64,000 nucleotides of DNA, from positions 186,001 to 250,000 of the forward strand of contig CAWFJZ010000036.1 of the NCBI GenBank assembly GCA_963816315.1. The letters are read 5' to 3'. A model generated the notes under the pieces. That model saw nothing but the letters and a program-made list of their open reading frames with translations. It did no database searches and had not been told where the DNA came from. The DNA is from CADEEN01 sp963816315 (lineage in GTDB: Bacteria; Pseudomonadota; Gammaproteobacteria; Burkholderiales; Burkholderiaceae_C). The position numbers and the translations under genes were made by a program. Below are positions 44,779 to 54,005 of the stretch, one piece after another. Every line of letters starts with the position of its first letter. The first letter of the stretch is position 1.

Positions 44779-46513
44779 TGTAGCCCTTGTCGGTGATCTC
44801 GCCGGTGGCCATGCTCGGCCCGTCGGGCAACAGCAGCGCTCGCGTCGGCACCTGCGACGAGCCGCCTTTGAGCGAGCGCAGGGCCTCGCGCACCGTCGCT
44901 GCCAACTCGTCCTGCGGCAGCCTGCGTGCCGCTTCGGTGAGAAACACCAGCACGCCGATCTCGCTGCGGTCGTGCCCGGTGATGACCACGTCCAGCGCCA
45001 GCGGCGCGAGGGCGGTCACCACGGCCAGGCGCAGCGTGCCGACGTTGACCCAGGTGCCGCTGGTGAGCTTGAAGTCTTCGGCGACGCGGCCGTTGAAGAC
45101 GATGCCCGAGCCCGGGTTGTCTTCTTCATCCAGATAACCGGCGTCGCCGATGCGGTACCAGCCGTCGGCGTCGAAGGCTTGCGCGGTGGCCTCTTCATTG
45201 CCCCGGTATCCGGGGAAGATGTGTGGGCCCTTGACGCGCATTTCGAGCTTGCCGCCGTTGGGCACGAACTTGACGGCGGCGCCCGGCAGCGGCAGGCCGA
45301 TCACGCCGGGCCGCTCGAGATGCCAGTTGGCGCTGGTGATCGCGGGCGCGGTTTCGGTCGAGCCCCAACTCGTCGTGAACCACAACGGGTCTTCACGCAC
45401 GCGCGCGGCCACGGCTTCGAGCCGCCGCCAGGTGGCATCGGGCATGCCGGCGCCGGCGTAGAAGAGCATCTTCAACGGGCCGAAAAAGCGGCGCGCGAGG
45501 CCGTCGTCGGCTTCGAGCGCGGGCAGCATCATCTCGTAGCCGCGCGGCACGTTGAAATAGACGTTGGGCTGCACGGCGGCGGGCAGTTCACGCAGGTGCG
45601 CGATCGTCTTGTCGATCAGCCCCGGCAGCGGCCGGCCGTCGTCGATGTGCATCGTGCCGCCGTTGCGCAACACCAGGCCGATGTTGTGGTTGCCGCCGAA
45701 GGTGTGGCTCCACGGCAGCCAGTCGAGCAGCCGCGGCTTGTCGCGCTCGACGAAGCGCAGCACCTGGGCCAGCATCTGCTGGTTGGCGCACAGCATGCGG
45801 TGCGTGTTGATGACGACCTTCGGGTGGCCGGTGGAGCCCGAGGTCAGCAGGTACTTGGCATGCGTGTCGGGCGTGATGGCATCGAACGCGGCCTGCACGG
45901 CCGGCGTTTCGGTGGCGGCCTGCAGGTCAGCGAACGGCAGCGCGCCGGCGTGCGCTTCGGCGCCGCGGCTGAAGACGACGGCAGCACCCGTCACCGGCGC
46001 GGCCGCCAGCGCCGGTGCATAGACCGCGGCGTCGCTGGCGTAGATCAGGCTCGGCTGCAGCGTGTGCAGGATGCCGTGAATGCGCGTGAAGTCGCCTTGC
46101 GCCAGGCGGCAGTAGCCGCTGCTGACGGTGCAGACGGCGCGGCCGATGTGCATCGCTGCCAGACCGAGCACGAGCGCGTCGAGCGCGTTGTCGGACAGCA
46201 CGACGACGGGGCGCTGCGCCGGCAGCCGCAAGTCGAGCAGCGCCTGCGCGACGGCGCCGACCTGCTGGCGCAACGCGCGCCAGGTCAGGCCGCGCCAGCC
46301 GCTCTCGGCGTCGGGCTCGGCATCGGGCTCGGCAAACGCCAGCGCGTCCGGCGTCTCGCGCGCCCAGCGCAGGAGCCACTCGCCGACGCAGCGCGCATAC
46401 GGCGCCAGCGGCTCGGGATGGTGCAGCGTGAAGGCGCCGCCGCCGAGATCGGTCTTGACGGTGCGCCGCGGCGCGAGTTGTGTGGGGTCGTCGAAGAAGG
46501 ACATGAACGCCAT
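44690..46513 (-). CDS. Feruloyl-CoA synthase-like AMP-dependent ligase
   Basis: 607 residues from ATG 46513 (or 46504). The AMP-binding motif is YLLTSGSTGHPKVVIN, followed by TTSWGSTETAP and GWYRIGDAGYLDEED and a terminal GEITDKGYINQR with the catalytic Lys context. The long N-terminal region and overall order match feruloyl-CoA synthetases, which activate hydroxycinnamates with ATP and CoA. It lies beside the aromatic operon, so lignin-type acids are likely substrates. It overlaps the binding protein gene convergently by 89 bp. Confidence 0.85.
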   Translation of the reverse strand: MAFMSFFDDPTQLAPRRTVKTDLGGGAFTLHHPEPLAPYARCVGEWLLRWARETPDALAFAEPDAEPDAESGWRGLTWRALRQQVGAVAQALLDLRLPAQRPVVVLSDNALDALVLGLAAMHIGRAVCTVSSGYCRLAQGDFTRIHGILHTLQPSLIYASDAAVYAPALAAAPVTGAAVVFSRGAEAHAGALPFADLQAATETPAVQAAFDAITPDTHAKYLLTSGSTGHPKVVINTHRMLCANQQMLAQVLRFVERDKPRLLDWLPWSHTFGGNHNIGLVLRNGGTMHIDDGRPLPGLIDKTIAHLRELPAAVQPNVYFNVPRGYEMMLPALEADDGLARRFFGPLKMLFYAGAGMPDATWRRLEAVAARVREDPLWFTTSWGSTETAPAITSANWHLERPGVIGLPLPGAAVKFVPNGGKLEMRVKGPHIFPGYRGNEEATAQAFDADGWYRIGDAGYLDEEDNPGSGIVFNGRVAEDFKLTSGTWVNVGTLRLAVVTALAPLALDVVITGHDRSEIGVLVFLTEAARRLPQDELAATVREALRSLKGGSSQVPTRALLLPDGPSMATGEITDKGYINQRLVLQRRAADVQALYATPPAAGVICA

Positions 46514-46674
46514 CGTAAATCCGCGGCCGAAAAAAAAGCTGTCACGTTTTCGAGCCCTGCTGCGACAGACGTTTGGGACAGCAGAGCACTCCCCGCAACG
46601 CTGCCGCGGATCGCTCCGCTGAACTGTTCCGTCAAGTCCTTTCACCCCGTTTCATTCACCCGAGGAATCTCACC

Positions 46675-47013
46675 ATGAAGACCGTTATCGCCACCATTGC
46701 CCTGTCACTTGTCTCCGCTGTGTCGCTGGCCAAGAGCCTCGACGGCGCGGGCGGGTCGCGCCTGCCCGCCTACATCGACGGCAGCGCCTATGAGCAGGCC
46801 GCCAACATGTTCGTCAGCCAGAAGTCGCGCGCCGAAGTGGCCGCCGAAGCCAAGGCCGCGCCAAAACTGCCGGCGTATGTCGATGGCAGCGAGTACGAGC
46901 GCGCGATGGCCATGTTCATGAGCCAGCGCAGCCGCGCCGAAGTCCGCGCCGAGGCGGCGAGCGTCAATCGCCTGCGCGCCGGTCTGCTGGACCTGCACGG
47001 CGGCCGCAACTGA
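46675..47013 (+). CDS. Small exported protein with an internal duplication
   Basis: 112 residues. The signal is TIALSLVSAVSLAKS. The mature part is two copies of one unit: LPAYIDGSAYEQAANMF and SQKSRAEVAAEA, then LPAYVDGSEYERAMAMF and SQRSRAEVRAEA. DUF4148-type proteins share this pattern. GAGGAA precedes the ATG. The role is unknown; the repeat suggests a binding module. Confidence 0.65.
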   Translation: MKTVIATIALSLVSAVSLAKSLDGAGGSRLPAYIDGSAYEQAANMFVSQKSRAEVAAEAKAAPKLPAYVDGSEYERAMAMFMSQRSRAEVRAEAASVNRLRAGLLDLHGGRN

Positions 47014-47028
47014 TTGGCCGCACGCCAA

Positions 47029-47048
47029 GCCGAGCCGCAGGGCTCGGC
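47029..47048 (+). terminator. Tetraloop hairpin
   Basis: GCCGAGCC-GCAG-GGCTCGGC, 8-bp perfect stem, 15 bp after the stop codon of the repeat protein. No T-run follows. Confidence 0.5.
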
Positions 47049-47173
47049 AGCGGTCTTCGCGTCAGTCGCCGCCATCGCCCGCGTATTACGCAGGGGCCGT
47101 GTCACGTTTGGAGGGTCTCGCGCGACTGATGCGAAGGACGCCCGCTGGCAGTCCCAGAGAGATGAGGTTCACG

Positions 47174-47395
47174 ATGGGATGGATGCAGCACACCTGCCGG
47201 CAGGCCGCTGAGTTGATGTCGTTGCGGCGCGATGAGCCGCTGGGGCTGTGGCGGTCACTGACGCTGCGGCTGCACCTGCATGTGTGCGGCGACTGCCAGC
47301 AGGTCGAGCGCCAGCTCGATCAGTTGGGCCGCATCAGCCGCATGTCGTGGCGCGGTGCCGAAGCGCCCGGCGACGACGACGATCCTCAGCGATAA
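47174..47395 (+). CDS. Zinc-finger (zf-HC2) anti-sigma-like protein
   Basis: 73 residues from ATG 47174 (alternative 47162). The zinc pattern is HTCRQAAELMS then HLHVCGDCQQVERQL, giving a His-x-x-Cys-like pair and CGDC as in ZAS anti-sigma factors. No transmembrane helix or sigma-factor gene is nearby, so the partner is unknown. It overlaps the 3' end of the opposite ligase gene by 10 bp. Confidence 0.6.
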   Translation: MGWMQHTCRQAAELMSLRRDEPLGLWRSLTLRLHLHVCGDCQQVERQLDQLGRISRMSWRGAEAPGDDDDPQR

Positions 47396-48954
47396 CTGCG
47401 CGCGTCTTCGATCACCTTGCCGTCGTTGGCCAGTTCGCCGGGGCGCTTGAAGGCCACGGCGCCACGCAACTTGGTGACGTCGCGCAGCGTGCCGGCCACG
47501 CGATCGGCCAGGCCTTCGGGTTCGCTCTGCGTGATCTCGGCGAACAGCGTCATGCGGTCTTCGGCCATCTCGCCTTCGACGACCAGACGCGCGCGCAAGC
47601 AGCTCGGGGTGGCGCTTGACCACTTCGGCGATCTGGCTGGCATGCACGAACATGCCGCGCACCTTGGCCGTCTGGTCGGCGCGGCCGAGCCAGCCCTTGA
47701 TGCGGGCGTTGGTGCGGCCCGTCGGACACGGCCCCGGCAGCACGGCCGACAGGTCGCCGGTGCCGAAGCGGATCAGCGGGTAGTCGGCGTTCAGCGTCGT
47801 CACGACGACTTCGCCGACGTCGCCGTCGGGCACCGGATCGTCCGTGCCGGGGCGCACGATCTCGACGATCACGCCTTCGTCCTGCACCAGGCCCTCGCGC
47901 GCGCTGGTCTCGTAGGCGATGAGGCCGAGGTCGGCGGTGGCGTAGCACTGGTAGCCGGCGATGCCGCGCTCGGCGAGCCAATCGCGCAGGCTCGGCGGAA
48001 AGGCTTCGCCGCCGACGAGCGCCTTCTTCACCGAGGCGATGTCAGCGCCGGTCTCGGCCGCCTTCTCGACCAGGATCTTCAGGAAGCTCGGCGTGCCGAT
48101 GTAGGCGTCGGGTTTCAACTCGGCCATCGCCTGCAGTTGCAGCTCGGTGTTGCCGACGCCGCCGGGGAACACGGTGCAGCCGAGCGCCAGCGCGCCCGAC
48201 TCCATCATCAAGCCGCCGGGCGTGAGGTGGTACGAAAAGCAGTTGTGGACGAGGTCGCCCTCGCGCAGGCCGGCGGCGAACAGCGCGCGCGCCATGCGCC
48301 AGTAGTCGCGCGCGGCGGATTCGGGCTCGTAGATCGGGCCCGGCGACTGGATAGACGCGCTGCGCCGGGCGGACGCGGGGCAGCGCGCGCCAGCCGAGCG
48401 CCGAGAAGCCGCCGAACGGGTCGGTGGCGATCGATGCGCGCTGGCGCTCGAGCAGTTGCGACTTGCGCGTCACCGGCAGGCGGCCAGCGCGGCGCGCGAC
48501 GTGATCGTGGCCGCATCGACGCCGGCGCAGCACGTCGCCGAACGCCGGCCGTGCCCTGCGCCGCGCGCACCTGCGCCGGCAGCGCCGCCATCAGCGCCGC
48601 TTCGCGCGCGGCCGGGTCGCGGGTTTCGAGCGCGTCGAAGAAGCTGCTCATTCTTCGCTGCTCCCATTTGCCGAGCCGCTTCTTCACGTCGTCGAGCAGC
48701 TTGCGTTGATCGGCCGCCGACTTCACCGCGACGCGGTCCCACTCGGGCGTCAGCATCAAGCGGCGCGCGAGCTTGGCGTTGATTGCAGCGCCATCGACGG
48801 ACAACTCGACGACACGCTTGCCGCGCATCTCATAGGCGTTGCCGCGCTCGGCGAGCTTCATGTCGCGCAGCGCGCGCTTGATCGTCACCAGCGCGTTGTC
48901 GGCGTTGAACGGCGGCGGCGCAAAGCCGAGGTCATCCGAGCTCACGACAACCAC
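47386..48954 (-). pseudogene. Phenylacetate-CoA-ligase-like enzyme, at least four frameshifts
   Basis: About 523 residues if restored. The N-terminal frame reads DDLGFAPPPFNADNALVTIK and ends ...RRMSSFFDALETRDPAAREA. Frames then switch near 48530, 48470, 48340 and 47600. The central part has SFLKILVEKAAETGAD, TADLGLIAYET and PLIRFGTGDLSAVLPG; the end reads RPGELANDGKVIEDARSYR. This is the PaaK-type order, ATP-dependent activation of an aryl acid to its CoA ester. Its 5' end overlaps LivF by 13 bp, so it is the last gene of the liv operon. Confidence 0.82.
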
Positions 48955-49748
48955 CTCTTGCGCCGCTTGTAGCTCTTGACGTCGCGGAAGTTCTTGCGGT
49001 CACCGCCGCCCATGCCGAGATAGAACTCCTTCACGTCCTCGTTCTCGCGCAGGTTTTTCGCTTCGCCGTCCATGACCACGCGGCCGTTCTCGAGGATGTA
49101 GCCGTAGTCGGCATAACGCAGCGCCATGTTGGTGTTCTGCTCGGCGAGCAGGAAGGTGACCTTCTCGCGCTGGTTCAGATCCTTGACGATCTCGAACACC
49201 TCTTCGACGATCTGCGGCGCCAGGCCCATGCTCGGCTCGTCGAGCAGCACCATCTTCGGCTCGGCCATCAGCGCGCGGCCGATGGCGCACATCTGCTGCT
49301 CGCCGCCCGACGTGTATGCCGCCTGCGAGGTGCGGCGCTGCTTCAGGCGTGGGAAGTAGCCATAGACCTTGTCGAGCGTGCGCGCGACGCCGGCCTTGCC
49401 GTCCTTGCGCGTGTAGGCGCCCGTCAGCAGGTTCTCTTCGATCGTCAGGTGCGCAAAGCAGTGGCGGCCTTCCATCACCTGGATCACGCCGCGATCGACC
49501 ATCTGCGACGTGGACAAGTTCTCGATGCGCTCGCCACGCAACTCGATCGAGCCCTTGGTGACTTCGCCGCGCTCGCCGGCGAGCAGGTTCGACACCGCGC
49601 GCAAGGTCGTCGTCTTGCCGGCGCCGTTGCCGCCGAGCAGCGCGACGACACCACCTTCCGGCACCTGCAACGACACGCCCTTCAGCACCAGGATCACGTG
49701 GTTGTAGATGACTTCGATGCCGTTAACGTTGAGGAGGATGTTGGACAT
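48942..49748 (-). CDS. livF: Branched-chain/aromatic-acid ABC importer ATPase, LivF type
   Basis: 268 residues. Walker A is ALLGGNGAGKTTTLRA, the signature TSGGEQQMCAIGRALM and Walker B MVLLDEPSMGLAP are all present. The C-terminus has a lysine-rich tail (KSYKRRKRWLS). LivF pairs with LivG to drive import by LivH-LivM. A REP-like repeat separates it from the binding-protein gene, and the ligase gene overlaps its end. The substrate is more likely aromatic or acyl than amino acid, given the flanking ligases. Confidence 0.88.
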   Translation of the reverse strand: MSNILLNVNGIEVIYNHVILVLKGVSLQVPEGGVVALLGGNGAGKTTTLRAVSNLLAGERGEVTKGSIELRGERIENLSTSQMVDRGVIQVMEGRHCFAHLTIEENLLTGAYTRKDGKAGVARTLDKVYGYFPRLKQRRTSQAAYTSGGEQQMCAIGRALMAEPKMVLLDEPSMGLAPQIVEEVFEIVKDLNQREKVTFLLAEQNTNMALRYADYGYILENGRVVMDGEAKNLRENEDVKEFYLGMGGGDRKNFRDVKSYKRRKRWLS

Positions 49749-49760
49749 GTCGTTAGCGTG

Positions 49761-49811
49761 CCGTTCGCCCTGAGCCTGTCGAAGGGCTTCGACAGCCTCA
49801 GCCCGAACGGG
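49761..49811. repeat. REP-like inverted repeat in the liv operon
   Basis: CCGTTCGCCCTGAGCCTGTC and its imperfect complement on the right (CTTCGACAGCCTCAGCCC...) with a 2-3 base loop. Same family as 6617-6688. It lies between livF and the binding-protein gene and could act as an mRNA-stability or attenuation hairpin inside the operon. Confidence 0.7.
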
Positions 49812-49818
49812 CAGGGTC

Positions 49819-51138
49819 TCAGCTCTGGCAGTCTTCCGGCGTTCTTGCCGTCAGTTTCTTCTCGGTCGCGTACTTCGCGGCGGTGCTCTTCACCAACGGC
49901 TTGATGATCTGCTCGTCGCCTTGCAGCCAGTCGCTGGTGAAGTTCCACTTCGCACCGTCCCACGTATGGATGCGCGCCCACGACGCGCCCATGTGATCGA
50001 CGCACGAGGTGCTGATCGGCCGCATCACGCCGGCAAAGCCGAGCGCGTCGAGCTTGGGTTGCGTCAGGTTCAGGTTTTCCAGGCCATAGCGCACCTGCTC
50101 GCCGGTCATGACCTTGCCTTTGCCGAAGCGCTCCTGCGCGCTGCGGATGCCCTCCACGCCGAGCATCGCGCTCATCGCGCCGCGCATGTACAGCACCTGG
50201 CCGACGTCGGCCTTCGGCCCCGTGCCCTGGCCCTTGTCGTGCACCATGGCGAGCACGTCCTTGACGAGCTTGCTCTGCGGCTCGGCGCCGTGCTGCATCG
50301 TCACCGCGTTGTAGCCCTTGGCGCCGTCGCCGACGTCCTTGACGTCGGGCTCCGCGCCGGCCCACCAGACGCCGTACATCTTCTCGCGCGCGTAGCCGGT
50401 GGCTTGCGCTTCCTTGATCGCGGTCGAGTTCATCACGCCCCAGCCCCACAGCAGCACGTAGTCCGGACGCGCCTGGCGAATCTGCAGCCACGTCGCCTTC
50501 TGTTCGACGCCGGGTGCGGTGACCGGCAGCAATTGCAGATCGAAGCCCAATTGCGACGAGCGGTTCTGCAGCAGCGGAATCGGCTCCTTGCCGTACGGGC
50601 TGTCGTGATAGACCAGCGCGACCTTCTTGCCCTTCAGCTTGTCCATGCCGCCTTCCTTCTTGGCGAGCTGCTGGATGATCGCGTCGGCCGCCACCCAGTA
50701 GGTGCCGGCGATCGGGAAGTTCCACTTGAACACCGAGCCGTCGGCGCTCTCGCTGCGGCCGTAGCCCACCGTGACGACCGGGATCTTGTCGGCCGGCGCC
50801 TTTTCGGTGATGGCGAACGTGGCCCCCGTGGACAGCGGCTGCACGAACGACGCGCCCTTGCCTTTCAGTCGCTCATAGCACTCGACGCTGCGCGCGGTGT
50901 CGTAGCCGGTTTCGCACTCTTCGAACGTCAGCTTGACGCCGTTGATGCCGCCTTTGGCATTGACGAGCTTCAGGTAATCGACAAAGCCGTTGGCCCACGG
51001 CGCGCCGTTGGGCGCGTAGGCGCCGGTGCGGTACGACAGCACCGGAATGAACTGCTCCTTGGCCTGCGCATAGGCGGCGCCGCTGCTCGCGAGCGCGGAC
51101 AGCGCTGCGGTGGCGAGTGCGATCGATTTCAGGTTCAT
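49819..51138 (-). CDS. ABC transporter substrate-binding protein (Liv-type)
   Basis: 439 residues with signal ALATAALSALASSGAAYAQ. The mature part begins KEQFIPVLSYRTGAYAPNG and carries GGINGVKLTFEECETGYD, ADKIPVVTVGYGRSESADGS and VLLWGWGVMNSTAIKEA, the Peripla_BP_6 (type I) pattern used by aromatic-acid importers. RBS GGAG before the ATG. It sits between LivM and LivF in the operon and should bind the ligand in the periplasm. Confidence 0.88.
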   Translation of the reverse strand: MNLKSIALATAALSALASSGAAYAQAKEQFIPVLSYRTGAYAPNGAPWANGFVDYLKLVNAKGGINGVKLTFEECETGYDTARSVECYERLKGKGASFVQPLSTGATFAITEKAPADKIPVVTVGYGRSESADGSVFKWNFPIAGTYWVAADAIIQQLAKKEGGMDKLKGKKVALVYHDSPYGKEPIPLLQNRSSQLGFDLQLLPVTAPGVEQKATWLQIRQARPDYVLLWGWGVMNSTAIKEAQATGYAREKMYGVWWAGAEPDVKDVGDGAKGYNAVTMQHGAEPQSKLVKDVLAMVHDKGQGTGPKADVGQVLYMRGAMSAMLGVEGIRSAQERFGKGKVMTGEQVRYGLENLNLTQPKLDALGFAGVMRPISTSCVDHMGASWARIHTWDGAKWNFTSDWLQGDEQIIKPLVKSTAAKYATEKKLTARTPEDCQS

Positions 51139-51167
51139 GCTGAATGTCTCCTGGGGTGAAAGAAAGA

Positions 51168-52244
51168 TCAATGGGGGAAGGGCCACAACTGCAGTTTTTG
51201 TTTCGCGGTTGACCAGAGTTTCGCCAGACCATGCGGCTCGACGATCAGGAACCAGACGATCAGGCCGCCGAAGATGATCAGCTCGGCATGCGAGACGCCG
51301 GCGGTGGAGATCTCGACGCCGAACCAGCCGGCGACGACCGGCAGAAACTGGTTGAGCAAGATCGGCACGATGATGATGAAAAACGCGCCGAAGAAGCTGC
51401 CCATGATCGAGCCCAGCCCGCCGATGATGACCATGAACAGCAGGCGAAACGAGTAGTCCACCGAGAACGCCGAAGGCTCCCACGCGCCGAGATAGACAAA
51501 GGCCCACAGCGCGCCGGCCACGCCGACGATGAAGCTGCTCACCGCAAATGCGCTGAGCTTGGCGTACACCGGGCGGATGCCGATCACCGCAGCGGCCACG
51601 TCCATGTCGCGGATCGCCATCCATTCGCGGCCGATGTGGCTGCGCACGAGGTTCTTGGCCATCAGCGCGATGACGACGAGGATGACGAGGCAGAGAAAGT
51701 ACTTGCTCAAAGCGCTGTCGATCGGAAAACCGAAGACCTGCAGGTTCGACACCGCGACCGAGCCCGACGGCGTGTCGAGCGTGAACCACTTGATGCGCAG
51801 GAACATCCAGTCGGCAAAGAATTGCGCGGCGAGTGTCGCCACCGCGAGGTAGAGACCGCGCACGCGCAGCGACGGCAGGCCGAACAGGATGCCGAAGACC
51901 GTGGCGCACAGGCCGCCGAGGATCAGCGCCGGGATCAGCGGCATGCCCGGCACGCGGACGAAGAAGTTGTAGGCGCCGTAGGCGCCGACGGCCATGAACG
52001 CGCCCGAGCCGAGCGAGATCTGGCCGCAGTAGCCGACGAGGATGTTCACGCCGAGGGCGGCCAGCGAGAAGATCAGGAACGGAATCAGGATCGCGCGGAA
52101 GATGTAGTCGCTGGCGAAGAGCGGCACGACGATGAAGGCGACCGCCATCAACGCGAAGAAGAAGATGCGGTCCTGCGCGATCGGAAAGATCTGCTGGTCG
52201 GCGCGGTAGGTGGTCTTGAACTGACCGTTTTCGCGATAGAGCAC
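51168..52244 (-). CDS. livM: ABC importer permease LivM
   Basis: 358 residues from a GTG two bases after the livH stop codon (TGACCGTG). About ten hydrophobic helices; the EAA-like segment GVNILVGYCGQISLGSGAF and LRVRGLYLAVATLAAQFF are LivM signatures. Works with LivH as the membrane channel. The 3' tail ends LWPFPH. Confidence 0.88.
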   Translation of the reverse strand: MLYRENGQFKTTYRADQQIFPIAQDRIFFFALMAVAFIVVPLFASDYIFRAILIPFLIFSLAALGVNILVGYCGQISLGSGAFMAVGAYGAYNFFVRVPGMPLIPALILGGLCATVFGILFGLPSLRVRGLYLAVATLAAQFFADWMFLRIKWFTLDTPSGSVAVSNLQVFGFPIDSALSKYFLCLVILVVIALMAKNLVRSHIGREWMAIRDMDVAAAVIGIRPVYAKLSAFAVSSFIVGVAGALWAFVYLGAWEPSAFSVDYSFRLLFMVIIGGLGSIMGSFFGAFFIIIVPILLNQFLPVVAGWFGVEISTAGVSHAELIIFGGLIVWFLIVEPHGLAKLWSTAKQKLQLWPFPH

Positions 52245-52246
52245 GG

Positions 52247-53176
52247 TCAGACCCGATCGATGATTTTTTCGCCGAACAAGCCTTGCGGCCGCACGAGAAG
52301 GAACAGCAGCGCCAGCACATACGCGAACCAGATCTCGATGCCGCCACCGACCATCGGCCCGAGATAAACCTCCGACAGCTTTTCGCCGACACCGATGATC
52401 AGCCCGCCGATGATCGCGCCGGGCACCGAGGTCAGCCCGCCGAGGATGACGACCGGCAGCGCACGCAAAGCCACGGTGGCCAGCGAGAACTGCACGCCGA
52501 GCTTGCTGCCCCAGATCATCCCGGCCACCAGGGCGACCACGCCCGACACGCACCAGACGATGACCCAGATGCGGTTGAGCGGGATGCCGATCGACTGCGC
52601 GGCCTGGTGGTCGTCGGCCACCGCGCGCAGCGCGCGGCCGGTGGCGGTCTTCTGGAAGAACAGCGACAGCAGCGCCACCAGACCGGCCGCGATCGCCGCG
52701 GCGAACAGGTCTTCCTTGTTGATCAGGATGCCGCCCGGGAACACCGAGTCGAGCACGAAGATCGGCTCCTTGGGCATGCCGATGTCGATCTTGTAGATGT
52801 TGCTGCCGAACAGCGTCTGGCCGACGCCGTCGATCAGGTAGGTGATGCCGAGCGTGGCCATCAGCAGCGTCGCGCCGTCCTGGTTCACCAGCTTGCGCAG
52901 CACCAGGCGCTCGATCACCCAGGCCAGCACGAACATCAGCACGCCGGCGACCAAGAAAGCCGTGATGTTGGCGAACCAGCGGTTGTCGATGCCGGTCCAC
53001 TGCGGGATCCACTCCGCAAAGCGCGCCATCGCGAGGGCGGCGAACAGCACCATCGCGCCTTGGGCGAAGTTGAAGACGCCCGAGGCCTTGAAGATCAGCA
53101 CGAAGCCGAGGGCGACCAGCGAATACAACATGCCGACCATCAGGCCGCCGAACAGGGTTTCCAGAAAGAACGCCAT
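52247..53176 (-). CDS. livH: ABC importer permease LivH
   Basis: 309 residues, start MAFFLETLFGGLMVGMLYSL. Features MARALRAVADDHQAAQSIGI-type sequence (TGRALRAVADDHQAAQSIGI), the EAA loop that meets the ATPases, and LVALGFVLIFKASGVFNFAQ at the N-terminus. It lies just after LivG, the stop and start separated by one base (TGACATG), so expression is coupled. Confidence 0.88.
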   Translation of the reverse strand: MAFFLETLFGGLMVGMLYSLVALGFVLIFKASGVFNFAQGAMVLFAALAMARFAEWIPQWTGIDNRWFANITAFLVAGVLMFVLAWVIERLVLRKLVNQDGATLLMATLGITYLIDGVGQTLFGSNIYKIDIGMPKEPIFVLDSVFPGGILINKEDLFAAAIAAGLVALLSLFFQKTATGRALRAVADDHQAAQSIGIPLNRIWVIVWCVSGVVALVAGMIWGSKLGVQFSLATVALRALPVVILGGLTSVPGAIIGGLIIGVGEKLSEVYLGPMVGGGIEIWFAYVLALLFLLVRPQGLFGEKIIDRV

Positions 53177-53177
53177 G

Positions 53178-54005
53178 TCAGTGGCTCGTGCCGAGGTAAG
53201 CGCTGATCACGTCCGGATTCGCCCGCACTTCATCCGGCGTGCCGTCGCCGATCTTCTTGCCGTAGTCGAGCACGACGACACGGTCGCTGATGTCCATGAC
53301 CACGCCCATGTCGTGTTCGATCAAAACGATCGTCGTGCCGAACTCGTCGTTGACGTCGAGCACGAAGCGGCACATGTCCTGTTTCTCTTCGACGTTCATG
53401 CCGGCCATCGGCTCGTCGAGCAGCAGCACCTTGGGCTCCATCGCCAACGCGCGGCCGAGATCGACGCGCTTTTGCAGGCCATAGGGCAGGCGGCCGACAG
53501 GGGTCTTGCGATAGGCCTGGATCTCGAGGAAGTCGATGATCTTTTCCACCGACAGGCGGTGTTCGCTCTCCTCGCGTTCCGCAGCGCCCCAACGGATCGC
53601 CTGCTGGAAGAGGTTGGTCTTCATGCGCAGGTTGCGCCCGGTCATGATGTTGTCGAGCACGCTCATGCCCTTGAACAGCGCCAGGTTCTGGAAGGTGCGC
53701 GCCACGCCCATCTCGGCGACCTGGCGCGAGTTCATGTGCGAGAACGTCTTGCCGCGAAAGCTGATCGTGCCGTGCTGCGGCACATAGACGCCGTTGATGC
53801 AGTTGAGCATCGAGCTCTTGCCTGCGCCGTTGGGACCGATGATGGCGCGCACCTCGTGCTCGCGCACGTCGAAGCTGATGTCGGTGAGCGCCTTGACGCC
53901 GCCGAACGCGAGGCTGATGTTCTTGACTTCGAGGATGACGTCGCCGATGCGGCGGCCTTTGATGGCGGGCGCGGTCATCGAACCTTGTTCGACCATCGTG
54001 TTCAT
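53178..54005 (-). CDS. livG: ABC importer ATPase LivG
   Basis: 275 residues from ATG 54005, which overlaps the upstream ligase's true stop codon (ATGA). Walker A AIIGPNGAGKSSMLNCI, Q-loop region, signature PYGLQKRVDLGRALAMEP (the SGG Ser is Tyr-Gly here) and Walker B VLLLDEPMAGMN. A one-base insertion upstream (near 54057) fuses it in frame with the ligase in the raw sequence. An internal ATG (MTAPAIKG) is another possible start. Confidence 0.88.
   Translation of the reverse strand: MNTMVEQGSMTAPAIKGRRIGDVILEVKNISLAFGGVKALTDISFDVREHEVRAIIGPNGAGKSSMLNCINGVYVPQHGTISFRGKTFSHMNSRQVAEMGVARTFQNLALFKGMSVLDNIMTGRNLRMKTNLFQQAIRWGAAEREESEHRLSVEKIIDFLEIQAYRKTPVGRLPYGLQKRVDLGRALAMEPKVLLLDEPMAGMNVEEKQDMCRFVLDVNDEFGTTIVLIEHDMGVVMDISDRVVVLDYGKKIGDGTPDEVRANPDVISAYLGTSH

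Noticed and set aside
44972..46678. 568-residue plus-strand open frame opposite the feruloyl-CoA synthase
   Set aside because: Antisense shadow; the minus-strand protein has full AMP-ligase motifs.
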